Shown: piece after piece, positions 1 through 6,962 of the stretch
Position numbering within the stretch: the stretch's first letter is position 1
Layout: the number at the start of each line of letters is the position of its first letter
Assembly: GCA_017885175.1 (NCBI GenBank)
Contig: JAFNGP010000115.1
Location: forward strand, 1 to 9,335
Length of the DNA stretch: 9,335 nucleotides
Source: a bacterium
GTDB lineage: Bacteria; Krumholzibacteriota; Krumholzibacteriia; Krumholzibacteriales; Krumholzibacteriaceae
Direction: 5' to 3'
The notes under the pieces: generated by a model
Database searches by the model: none
Seen by the model: the letters and a program-made list of their open reading frames with translations, nothing else
What the model was told of the DNA's origin: nothing
Program-made: the position numbers and the translations under genes

Positions 1-189
1 CAACCGATTCCGCCCCGCCGCGAATCATTCTCGATAGAGGGCGTCGGCGGCTGCGAACGATTCTTGTTTGAAATGTCTTTGCGCCCGGACAGGCCCCTTA
101 TTATCTTGAAACTGTTTGGGGGAAAGGCCTCTTTTCCGCTTGGCCGGCACGAAATGGCGAATATGAGACAACTCAAAATAAATAAAGCG
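1..189. other. Upstream non-coding stretch
   Basis: No credible coding region is seen on either strand here. The stretch has two similar 13-mers beginning CGAA (21-33 and 54-66, about 10 of 13 bases the same) and several GGCC-containing short palindromes (around 92-95, 125-130 and 142-145). It also has a weak 5-bp stem, GGAAA/TTTCC, around 121-137. None of these is strong enough to call an RNA or a terminator. Together with the promoter region it forms the roughly 300-bp upstream region of the receptor operon. A neighbouring gene, if any, lies outside the window to the left. Confidence 0.5.
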
Positions 190-215
190 AATAGCCTATT
201 GACGCGAAGGCTATT
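190..215. promoter_or_regulatory. Inverted repeat overlapping the -35 box (candidate operator)
   Basis: AATAGCC (190-196) and GGCTATT (209-215) form a perfect 7-bp inverted repeat with a 12-bp centre. The centre contains the TTGACG -35 element of the predicted promoter. Arm centres are about 19 bp apart, roughly two helical turns, as expected for a dimeric repressor or activator site. It could also act as a weak hairpin followed by TTTT, which would fit the end of an upstream transcript, but a 7-bp stem with a 12-base loop is poor for a terminator. The operator reading is inference from position. Confidence 0.35.
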
Positions 216-227
216 TTGTGCGACAAT
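199..227 (+). promoter_or_regulatory. Predicted sigma70-like promoter of the receptor operon
   Basis: TTGACG at 199-204 matches the -35 consensus at 5 of 6 positions. GACAAT at 222-227 matches the -10 consensus at 4 of 6, and the spacer is 17 bp. Transcription would start near 234, giving a leader of about 70 nt before the ATG at 305. A second possible -10, TATACT at 253-258 (5 of 6), lacks a good -35 and could be an alternative start. The Bacteroides-type promoter (TTTG with TAnnTTTG) is not matched properly. No other promoter-like pair of this quality was noticed in front of the operon. Confidence 0.45.
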
Positions 228-304
228 ATAGATTCTTGCTCAGGTCGCATTGTATACTGTTGTTGTCGATCGTAAAGGATAGTTTACCGAACGGATGGGG
301 GGGA

Positions 305-3124
305 ATGCGGAAGCATTTTTCTAACAAGGCCGGAATGTTGAATTCCAGGACCGTTTCCCTTGCCGGCAAGGGACTTTTTTTGTGTCTCCTGTTCGCCGTT
401 CTTTTCGCCGCCGATTCCTTTGCGGCCGGCAGCGGCATCCTCAAGGGAAAGGTCTATGATTTCCAGACCGGGAAGCCCGTGCCCGAAGCCCTCATCGCAA
501 TCCAGGGGACGACGAAGAGCACCCTCGCCGACAAGGGCGGCGTTTTCCAGATCGAGCTTCCCGCGGGCAAGTACGGCATCTCCATTCTCAAGGTGGAATA
601 TTACAACACGTGCTACCAGGACATCGAGATCGAGACCGGCAAGATAACGACGTACAAGTGCGAGCTCGTCGCGGGGGATCCCCGGCAGCAGTTCTTCTTC
701 CAGATCGGCGGCATCACCATCCTCGACAAACGCGACCTCCTGCCGGAGAAGATCGAAACGACGCATGAGATATCGAGCGCGGAGATCGAGCATTATCTCT
801 CGACCAATCTCGGAGACATCATGGACATGGTGCCTGGCGTCGAGCGGAACAAATCCCCCGGCCTCTCGAAAATGACGCAGCTCGATCTTCGCGGGACGGC
901 GCAGATGAGCGGATCGGAAGAGCAGCAGGCGGCCCGGTTCGGCACGAAGATCATCATCGACGACATCTCCATGTCGAACAACGCGAACATGCAGACCGGC
1001 AAGGGGACCACCTACGGCAACCAGGTGCAGGCCTTCGCGGGAACGGGACTCGATCTGCGGGCGATTCCGGCGGATAACATCCAGGGGGTCGAGGTCGTCA
1101 CCGGCGTTCCCTCGGTCGAGTACGGCGATCTCACGACCGGTCTCGTGAAGGTCAGAACGAAGATCGGCGCCCAGCCGCAGCGCCTCAAGCTGAAATCGAA
1201 CCCCGACACGAAAGAGGCGAACCTGAGCGGCGGGGTGAATCGTTTCGGAACCGGCATCTCGTACAACCTCAACTACGCCCGGAGCGAGCGGGACATCCGG
1301 CTCCAGGGAGACGAATACGCCCGCTACAACGGACAGCTCAATTTCAAGAACAAGCTGTTCGGCGACAAGCTCAGCATCCTCAATAAATTCTATTACACGG
1401 GCGTCGACGACCAATTCGATCTCACGGGCGTCGATCCGAGGGGCCGCATACAATCCAACAAGGACAAGACGCTCATCTACGGCCACGCGGTCGAATACAA
1501 GCTGACGAAGGACATGAGGGCCGAATGGACGGCGAACGTCAACTACACGAAACGCGACGCGTACAGCCAGAGTCTCGTCGGCTCGGACGTCCGCGTCATG
1601 ACCGATTCGAGGAACCCCGGCACGTTTGAAGGGGTGTTCGACGCGGGCGCGTATACCTCGAGGATCTGGACGCGCGGCGAGGAGTGGAGCATCGGCGCTA
1701 AGCTCAATCTCCGCTCCGATTTCAACCTGCTTCATCTCAACCACGCGCTTCTCGCGGGCGGGGAATACAGCTACGACGACAACGTCGGACGGGGCAAGAT
1801 CTTCGATCCGTTCGCGCCCCCGGGAGGCGCGCTCGGGCAGCGGCCGCTTTCCTTCGACGACATTCCCGCGCTCCAGAGCGCGAGCCTCTATCTCGAAGAC
1901 AACGTCAACGGCTTCCTTTTCATGAGGCCGTACAACCTCAATTTCGGGTTCCGGTACGAGATGTATACGCCGGAAAAGCTCCACCTCGACGGCTTCTTCA
2001 ACGAAAAGGGAGTGGTCGAATCCCGGAACGGCACCTTCCTCAACCCGCGCATCCGCATGAAGTACGAACCCGTTGACGGGACCCAGGTGCGGTTCAGCTG
2101 GGGCAAGAGCTCGAAGATGCCGGCTCTATCGGACATCTATCAGGGGCCGCAGTATATCGACGTCGTCGAAAGGAACGTTTCTCCGCCCGATTCCGTGCCC
2201 CTCGTGTCGACCTACGTCTGGAATTTCGACACGAGCCATCTGTTCGGGACGCAGGAGGAGAAGGGCGAGATCTCGTTCGACCAGAAGGTGGGATCGGTCG
2301 GCTTCATCCTCACCGGCTGGCTCGCGCGCGCCAAGGGAACGCCGCGAGCTCAGTCGTTGCCTGCCATGATCACCCGCTACGAATGGACCGACTGGCCGAG
2401 CGCGGACGGACGGATCGCGCTCGATACCACCTATACCGAAACGCCCGGTACGGCCTTTTACCTCAATGCCGGGAAATACCGCAAATACGGCGTGGAGTTT
2501 TCGATCCTGACGAAGCGCATCGAGAAGATCTCCACCTCCTTCCGCGTCTCCTCGGCCTATGTGCGATCGCAGTCAGGAGCGGATGGGCTGTACATGTCCA
2601 CGCCGAGAAAGGTGACGGCGCTCGACCGGTATATCTATCCGTACTACTATTACACGGAGGGCTGGGCGCAGAAGCTCCTCGTCGATTACAGCGCCGACTG
2701 GCTCATCAAGAAGGTCGGGATGTGGGTCACCTTCTTCGTCCAGCAAACGCTCTTCGACTGGGACAAGAGCTACATCGATCCCGTTCGGGACGTGCCGATG
2801 TACTTCGATCCCTTGGAGGGGCGCCTGGTCTATATCACCCCCGCGGAATCGCGGGCGTACGGCCTGAGCCGCACGTACGACAAGTGCGATCTCGCCATCG
2901 ACAAGGCGCCGAACAACCGGCTCCTCTTCAATATCAACGTTTCGAAATCGATCGGACGCGGGGCGGAGATATCCTTCTTCGTCCACAACGTGTTCGACGA
3001 CGCGTCGATCTGGAAGAATTGCTACGGCAACTATAGCGTGCGCAACCCCGACATCTTTTACGGAGTCGAATTCAGCACGATACTGGACGACCTCTGGAAA
3101 CGCCCCGCGGCCGAGGAGAAATAG
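305..3124 (+). CDS. TonB-dependent outer-membrane receptor with N-terminal carboxypeptidase-regulatory-like domain
   Basis: This is an outer-membrane gate that imports or binds a ligand using TonB/ExbBD energy; the ligand is unknown. From the ATG at 305 it is 939 residues. A signal peptide (hydrophobic core about 24-36) is cleaved near SFA/AG at 40-41. A CarboxypepD_reg-like beta-sandwich follows (about 45-122, with the GKVYDFQTGKPVPEA and LPAGKY signatures). The plug (about 137-285) includes ITILDKRDLLP, a likely TonB-box region, then LDLRG, IIIDD and GVEVVTGVPSVEYGDLTTG, which are typical plug motifs. The rest is a beta-barrel with alternating aromatic strands, ending GVEFSTIL plus a hydrophilic tail of about 12 residues. 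Cysteines in the mature protein are only 103, 119, 861 and 906. The start is uncertain. ATG 305 follows a G-rich run, while ATG 335 has AAGG five bases upstream and gives a standard 30-residue signal. GTG 218 is in frame but lies inside the predicted promoter. It is the first gene of a tight operon. No SusD-like partner is present. The family call is firm; the function is unknown. Confidence 0.9.
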   Translation: MRKHFSNKAGMLNSRTVSLAGKGLFLCLLFAVLFAADSFAAGSGILKGKVYDFQTGKPVPEALIAIQGTTKSTLADKGGVFQIELPAGKYGISILKVEYYNTCYQDIEIETGKITTYKCELVAGDPRQQFFFQIGGITILDKRDLLPEKIETTHEISSAEIEHYLSTNLGDIMDMVPGVERNKSPGLSKMTQLDLRGTAQMSGSEEQQAARFGTKIIIDDISMSNNANMQTGKGTTYGNQVQAFAGTGLDLRAIPADNIQGVEVVTGVPSVEYGDLTTGLVKVRTKIGAQPQRLKLKSNPDTKEANLSGGVNRFGTGISYNLNYARSERDIRLQGDEYARYNGQLNFKNKLFGDKLSILNKFYYTGVDDQFDLTGVDPRGRIQSNKDKTLIYGHAVEYKLTKDMRAEWTANVNYTKRDAYSQSLVGSDVRVMTDSRNPGTFEGVFDAGAYTSRIWTRGEEWSIGAKLNLRSDFNLLHLNHALLAGGEYSYDDNVGRGKIFDPFAPPGGALGQRPLSFDDIPALQSASLYLEDNVNGFLFMRPYNLNFGFRYEMYTPEKLHLDGFFNEKGVVESRNGTFLNPRIRMKYEPVDGTQVRFSWGKSSKMPALSDIYQGPQYIDVVERNVSPPDSVPLVSTYVWNFDTSHLFGTQEEKGEISFDQKVGSVGFILTGWLARAKGTPRAQSLPAMITRYEWTDWPSADGRIALDTTYTETPGTAFYLNAGKYRKYGVEFSILTKRIEKISTSFRVSSAYVRSQSGADGLYMSTPRKVTALDRYIYPYYYYTEGWAQKLLVDYSADWLIKKVGMWVTFFVQQTLFDWDKSYIDPVRDVPMYFDPLEGRLVYITPAESRAYGLSRTYDKCDLAIDKAPNNRLLFNINVSKSIGRGAEISFFVHNVFDDASIWKNCYGNYSVRNPDIFYGVEFSTILDDLWKRPAAEEK
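3113..3118 (+). promoter_or_regulatory. Ribosome binding site of the first lipoprotein gene
   Basis: GAGGAG lies within the last codons of the receptor gene, seven bases before the ATG at 3126. It fixes that start and shows the lipoprotein gene is translated from the receptor transcript, with the stop and start codons only one base apart. Confidence 0.65.
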
Positions 3125-3125
3125 T

Positions 3126-4289
3126 ATGAGCCGCTCAATCACGGTTCTTGCGATCGTCGCGCTCGCGCTTGCGGCGGGATGCGCCAGGGAGAAGCCCGTC
3201 GATCCGGACGGGAGCGGGACGATCGTCGTGACGGCCATGGATACCACCGGCTTTTTCCCCGGGAGCGCTCTCGGCCAGCCGTTCCCGATGGACAGCGCCG
3301 AGGTGAGCATCCAGGGGCGGACGAACGTTTTCGCCACGACCGGCGTGACGAACGAGTTCGGAGAAATCTCCTTCGAAAAGCTCCCCACGGGAAGCTATTC
3401 GGTCTTCGTGCGGCGCCAGGTCATGGTGGGGCCCAACAAGAAGGTGTTCTCCGGCTTCGGCGACGTCACGATCGGAGGGGAGGACAGGGTGCGTGAAGAG
3501 ATCCTCGTCAGGGTCGTCTCGGTCAGCAACCTCATGATCAGCGAGATACACTTCACCGGTTCGTGCGCCTCGTCCTTCTACTTCTACGATCAGTACGTCG
3601 AGCTGTACAACGCCGCGGCCGAGACCCTGTATCTCGACAACATCATCGTCACGAGACAGGCGGGGGTGAAGGATCCCGAGATGGAGACGAAGGATTACGT
3701 GTCGGCGATCTACGCCTTCCAGCTCAAGGGCACGGGAAAGCAATGGCCCATCTCTCCGGGGCAATACGTCGTCATCGCCGCCGACGCCGTGAATCACAAG
3801 CTCTACTGCGCGAACGCCGTCGATCTCTCGCCCCAGAATCCGCAACTGGCGCGCCTACCCGGCGAGCCGCACAGGCTGTACGAGACCTTCAACGCGCTCG
3901 GGAACGATTACGACGTGTCCGGCGTGCCCAACTTCGAGAGCATCATGCCGGGGAAAACGACCGATTTCCTGATCAACCTGAGCCACAACGCCGTCGTCAT
4001 AGCCACGGGCGGGAATTATCCCGTCGACGAGAAAAACTACATGCGCATTCCGATCACCAGCGTCATCGACGGCGTCGAGTACAATTCGAATCCGGCGTAC
4101 AGCAAGGAATTGACGATGCGCGTCGACGCGGGATTCGCCGGCATCGGCATAACGAAATACAGCGGCCAGTCGACCGAGCGGCGGGAAGAGGGGCTCGATA
4201 CGAACAACTCGACGTTCGATTTCATCAATCTTCCGACCCCGACGCCGGGATACTTCTACGGGGCGCGGAATCGGGTGCGAATACGATGA
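3126..4289 (+). CDS. Outer-membrane lipoprotein with LTD-like domain (DUF4876-like), first paralog
   Basis: This is a 387-residue exported lipoprotein. Its signal peptide ends LALAAGC, making Cys19 the lipidation site. Residues about 30-115 look like a transthyretin/CarboxypepD_reg-type beta-sandwich, with the loop LPTGSY at 86-91. From about 136 the sequence resembles a lamin-tail domain: ISEIHF, then YVELYN at 157-162, TLYLDN, ISPGQYVVIAADAV, and a terminal NNSTFDF...PTPGY at 360-376. The only other cysteines are 147 and 228, both conserved in the next gene and a possible disulfide. From memory, Bacteroidetes DUF4876 proteins sit beside TonB receptors in this way, but I could not test the match. 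The gene starts one base after the receptor stop and overlaps the next gene by four bases. Inference: a partner lipoprotein of the receptor, periplasmic or surface-exposed. The lipoprotein call is firm; the binding role is unproven. Confidence 0.85.
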   Translation: MSRSITVLAIVALALAAGCAREKPVDPDGSGTIVVTAMDTTGFFPGSALGQPFPMDSAEVSIQGRTNVFATTGVTNEFGEISFEKLPTGSYSVFVRRQVMVGPNKKVFSGFGDVTIGGEDRVREEILVRVVSVSNLMISEIHFTGSCASSFYFYDQYVELYNAAAETLYLDNIIVTRQAGVKDPEMETKDYVSAIYAFQLKGTGKQWPISPGQYVVIAADAVNHKLYCANAVDLSPQNPQLARLPGEPHRLYETFNALGNDYDVSGVPNFESIMPGKTTDFLINLSHNAVVIATGGNYPVDEKNYMRIPITSVIDGVEYNSNPAYSKELTMRVDAGFAGIGITKYSGQSTERREEGLDTNNSTFDFINLPTPTPGYFYGARNRVRIR

Positions 4290-5407
4290 AACGCCTGCTG
4301 GTGATTATCTCTATCGCCTGCGCGGGAGCGTTCATGTCCTCGTGCGGCCTCGACAAGCCGGATATCGCCGAGGGGCGCTGCGTGCTGGTCCTTCAGGCGG
4401 TCGATACCAGCGGCGTTTTCACGGAGGATTGGGTGGGCGTGGCGAACGCGAAGGTGGAGATTACGAGCTCGACGTTCGCGTACAAGAACATATTCGCGAC
4501 GGACGATATGGGACGAATCGTGCTCGAGGGTCTCCCGTCGGGAGATTATTATATCCAGGCGAGCATGCGGAACGAGGAGCGCAACCTGCTTCTCACGGGG
4601 CAGAAGAAGAAGAACCTCAGGAGCGAAGCCGCGGTGAAAGACACGCTCTTCATGTCCGGCGTGCCGATGTCTCCGCTTGTCATAAACGAGATCTATTACG
4701 CCGGATGCAACGGCTCCTCGTTCTATTTCTACGATCAGTTCGTCGAGCTCTACAACTCGACGAACGACACGCTCTACCTCGACGGCTATATCGTCTGCCG
4801 GAGCCAGCAGAGCGAAGTGTTGACCGCGGCACAGCTCGAAACGGTGGATTTCGCGCTCGCCTACTACGTGTATCAGTTCCCCGGCTCGCGGGGCGTGACG
4901 CACGAGTGCCCGATCGGCCCCGGGGAATACCTCGTGCTCGCAAGCGACGCCGTCGACCATCACTACTATGGCGGCGCCCTGTGCGTCGACCTCACGAACG
5001 CCGACTACGAGTTCTTCAACGCCCTGAAGAACGATTTTGACAACCCCCGCGTTCCCAACCTCGTTCCGATCACAAGCACGGGGGTCGATTTCTCGCTGAA
5101 CCTGGGGCATACGGGAGTATTCGTCGCGACGGGGGAAGAGTACACGTTCGCGGAGTATCCGTCGAGCCCGGGACCCTTCGTCCAGGTGCCGCTCAGGACG
5201 ATCCTCGACGCGGTGGAGTACTCGGGCAGCCAGGGGCCGACCTTCCGCAGATACCTTACGCTGCGCATCGACGCGGGCCTCGGGGGAAACGGGCTGACGA
5301 GGTACAGCGGGCAATCGATCGAGAGAAAGACGCCCGGTTTCGATTCGAACAACAGCAGTTTCGATTTTGAGAACCTCGGCGCTCCGACGCCGGGATACAG
5401 CCATTGA
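4286..5407 (+). CDS. Outer-membrane lipoprotein with LTD-like domain (DUF4876-like), second paralog
   Basis: This is a 373-residue lipoprotein and a tandem paralog of the preceding gene. The signal peptide ends AFMSSC, with Cys20 as the lipid site; the lipobox is slightly atypical, with Met at -3. It has the same two-part layout: a beta-sandwich-like module with LPSGDY from 83, then an LTD-like module with INEIYY (133-138), FVELYN (152-157), TLYLDG, IGPGEYLVLASDAV and a terminal NNSSFDF...PTPGY. Cys141 and Cys233 match the cysteine pair of the first paralog. Cys171 and Cys208 exist only here and both map to LTD positions that lack cysteine in the other copy. Cys32 appears unpaired. The ATG sits in an ATGA overlap with the previous stop and has only a poor SD, so translation is probably coupled. 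A longer open frame runs upstream from 3563, but it lies inside the first paralog in another frame and lacks a signal peptide, so it is not the true start. Confidence 0.85.
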   Translation: MKRLLVIISIACAGAFMSSCGLDKPDIAEGRCVLVLQAVDTSGVFTEDWVGVANAKVEITSSTFAYKNIFATDDMGRIVLEGLPSGDYYIQASMRNEERNLLLTGQKKKNLRSEAAVKDTLFMSGVPMSPLVINEIYYAGCNGSSFYFYDQFVELYNSTNDTLYLDGYIVCRSQQSEVLTAAQLETVDFALAYYVYQFPGSRGVTHECPIGPGEYLVLASDAVDHHYYGGALCVDLTNADYEFFNALKNDFDNPRVPNLVPITSTGVDFSLNLGHTGVFVATGEEYTFAEYPSSPGPFVQVPLRTILDAVEYSGSQGPTFRRYLTLRIDAGLGGNGLTRYSGQSIERKTPGFDSNNSSFDFENLGAPTPGYSH

Positions 5408-5416
5408 CAAGAATGA

Positions 5417-5423
5417 AGAGGGG
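5417..5423 (+). promoter_or_regulatory. Ribosome binding site that selects the barrel gene start
   Basis: AGAGGGG lies four bases before the ATG at 5428. The upstream in-frame alternatives, TTG 5404 (overlapping the previous stop) and ATG 5413, have only weak SD-like sequence in front. This favours 5428, although a coupled start at 5404 or 5413 cannot be excluded. Confidence 0.45.
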
Positions 5424-5427
5424 TTCG

Positions 5428-6906
5428 ATGGAAAGGTGTCGCACGGTGAAAAGCTACTGTTTCGTCGCTGCCGCTTCGGCAATTCTCCTCGCGGCGTGGG
5501 CGCCGCCCGCGAAGAGCGACGAGATTCGAACGTCGGCGATGGGCAACTGTTCGATCGGCCTCGAAGACCGCGCCAACCGGATCGACCCGTACTACTACGG
5601 GCGGAACCCCGCGTACCTCGGTTCGACCTTCGACCGGGCGTGGGTCAGATTCATATTCTCGATCGACGAGCAGAAGGGGGATCTCAAGCGGCCGTACGAT
5701 CCGCACCTGCTCAACACGACGTTCGTCGGATTCGAAGGGCGCAAACGTCTGAGCGATCGCCAGGCGGCGTCCGGCATTTTCAAGTACGAACGGCTCTGGC
5801 AGCGCGAGCAATGGCATTCGCTCGAATTCGATCAGTACAACGATCCGTTCTATATCACCGATCTCACGACCGGGGACATCAAGTACTGGGGACCCGCGAT
5901 GTCCGTGGATTACTCGCTGCGGCTCTCGCCGAAAGCGGCGATCGGCGGCGGGTTCGACTACGACATCTCGACCGGGCTCAAGGATTACTATACCCGGCCC
6001 CAGATCGAGCACAACTACGCGCAGGGCAACATCGGACTCCTCCTGCAGCCGCGCCGCGAGTGGCTCTTAGGGTTGGTCGTGCGCCCGATGCGTATCCAGA
6101 ATCGCACCAGCTTCGACGGCACCAACGAGGGGTACGACCTCATCATTCGCCGCTATTATGGAGACGGGATTTACGATATCCGTTCGTTTCAATCGTATTC
6201 CATGACCGAGGTCATGAAGGGGTTCGAGATCGGCGTCCAGAATTTCGTCACGACCGACCGGGTGAAGGTCGGGACGATATTCTCCTACGGCAACGCGGAA
6301 AACTCGATTTCCGGCAAAACCTCGCCCCCCGAGCAGATCGGGTACTGGCAGGACAAAACGGTCGATTTCAGATTCCTCGCGCGATATACGCCGGAGAGCA
6401 CGCCGCTTGTGCTCGGCGTCAGCGGCCGTTCGATGAATCGGGACGGTTGGGCGAGGCGGCCCCGCTTCGAGGACGTCATTCTGTACGACAATCCGATGCA
6501 ACTCCGGTCGGCCGGCGCCGGGGCGAGCTACACGATACAGCCGGCCGGTCTCACGATCGCCGCCGATTACGTGCTGAATTCGTACGACATCGAGGCGAGC
6601 GATTACGGCGCGAACGACTTCCGGGCGCAGGAGTTCCTACAGAACGTCGGCAGACTCGGCGTCGAATACGCCGCGTACAACGTCTTCTCGATCCGGGGGG
6701 GCGTCGAAGTGACCGACTACGTCGCGGATCGTTGGCTCAAGCTTCCCGTGAACACCGATCGCTATCGCTTCACCGCCGGCGGATCGTACGCGTGGCATCT
6801 GTGGCAGGTCGACGCTCTGATTCTCTACGGGCGCGACACGCAGAACGATACCGACACGCAGCGGAGGGACCTTGGCGGAATCATCTGGTTCACTCGTTTG
6901 GAATAA
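5428..6906 (+). CDS. Outer-membrane beta-barrel protein of unknown function (possibly DUF6850-type)
   Basis: From the ATG at 5428 it is 492 residues (500 from TTG 5404). The signal peptide has a basic start and a hydrophobic core around 12-25, with cleavage before about residue 31. The early mature part has GLEDRANRIDPYYYGRNPAYLGS (the NPA at 60-62), like the N-terminal signature of FCB outer-membrane barrels. The rest is a run of short amphipathic beta strands rich in Tyr, Trp and Phe, separated by Asp/Asn/Gly turns, with no other recognisable domain. It ends GGIIWFTRLE, an aromatic last strand expected for BAM-dependent insertion. From memory, DUF6850-family barrels occur beside TonB receptors and DUF4876 lipoproteins in Bacteroidetes, which fits this place in the operon; a profile search would decide. 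It starts about 20 bp after the second lipoprotein and is probably the last gene of the operon. Inference: a structural or channel partner of the receptor-lipoprotein set. Confidence 0.8.
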   Translation: MERCRTVKSYCFVAAASAILLAAWAPPAKSDEIRTSAMGNCSIGLEDRANRIDPYYYGRNPAYLGSTFDRAWVRFIFSIDEQKGDLKRPYDPHLLNTTFVGFEGRKRLSDRQAASGIFKYERLWQREQWHSLEFDQYNDPFYITDLTTGDIKYWGPAMSVDYSLRLSPKAAIGGGFDYDISTGLKDYYTRPQIEHNYAQGNIGLLLQPRREWLLGLVVRPMRIQNRTSFDGTNEGYDLIIRRYYGDGIYDIRSFQSYSMTEVMKGFEIGVQNFVTTDRVKVGTIFSYGNAENSISGKTSPPEQIGYWQDKTVDFRFLARYTPESTPLVLGVSGRSMNRDGWARRPRFEDVILYDNPMQLRSAGAGASYTIQPAGLTIAADYVLNSYDIEASDYGANDFRAQEFLQNVGRLGVEYAAYNVFSIRGGVEVTDYVADRWLKLPVNTDRYRFTAGGSYAWHLWQVDALILYGRDTQNDTDTQRRDLGGIIWFTRLE

Positions 6907-6912
6907 TGAATG

Positions 6913-6919
6913 AAGGAGG
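6913..6919 (+). promoter_or_regulatory. Orphan Shine-Dalgarno-like sequence
   Basis: AAGGAGG is a near-perfect anti-SD complement placed just after the barrel stop codon. No start codon occurs at the usual 5-9 base distance. A GTG at 6922, only two bases away, opens nine codons before TAA at 6949-6951. It may be chance, a remnant, or a ribosome-binding element affecting the leader. Confidence 0.3.
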
Positions 6920-6962
6920 TGGTGTTCGGCCGATCAGCGGATAGAATCTAAATCAGCGCTCA

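Noticed and set aside
218..304. GTG start at 218 for the receptor
   Set aside because: It falls inside the predicted -35/-10 region and would place the signal peptide about 50 residues from the N-terminus. ATG 305 or 335 is better.
284..1984. A 566-codon minus-strand open frame opposite the receptor
   Set aside because: The composition is an Arg/Val/Glu-rich antisense shadow, with no recognisable motif, and it would run opposite a gene with firm plug and barrel motifs.
3563..4285. A 5' extension giving the second lipoprotein 614 residues
   Set aside because: The extension is Arg-rich out-of-frame translation of the first lipoprotein. The signal peptide with lipobox begins at 4286, so that ATG is the start.
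3126..4289. SusD-type glycan-binding lipoprotein
   Set aside because: SusD proteins are mostly helical with TPR repeats and usually near 500 residues. These proteins are beta-rich, under 390 residues and carry LTD-like motifs.
4256..6012. Minus-strand frames at 4256-5482 and 5005-6012
   Set aside because: Both span gene boundaries of the plus-strand operon and have shadow-like composition without motifs.
5367..6944. A 525-codon plus-strand frame overlapping the barrel gene
   Set aside because: It is Arg-rich shadow translation in another frame with no signal peptide or strands. The 5428-6906 frame has signal peptide, barrel strands and an aromatic C-terminus.
6906..6944. A 12-codon ATG reading frame just after the barrel stop, and a 9-codon GTG frame at 6922-6951
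   Set aside because: The first has no ribosome site upstream and the second is only two bases from AAGGAGG, too close for normal initiation. Neither has a leader-peptide signature such as repeated regulatory codons.
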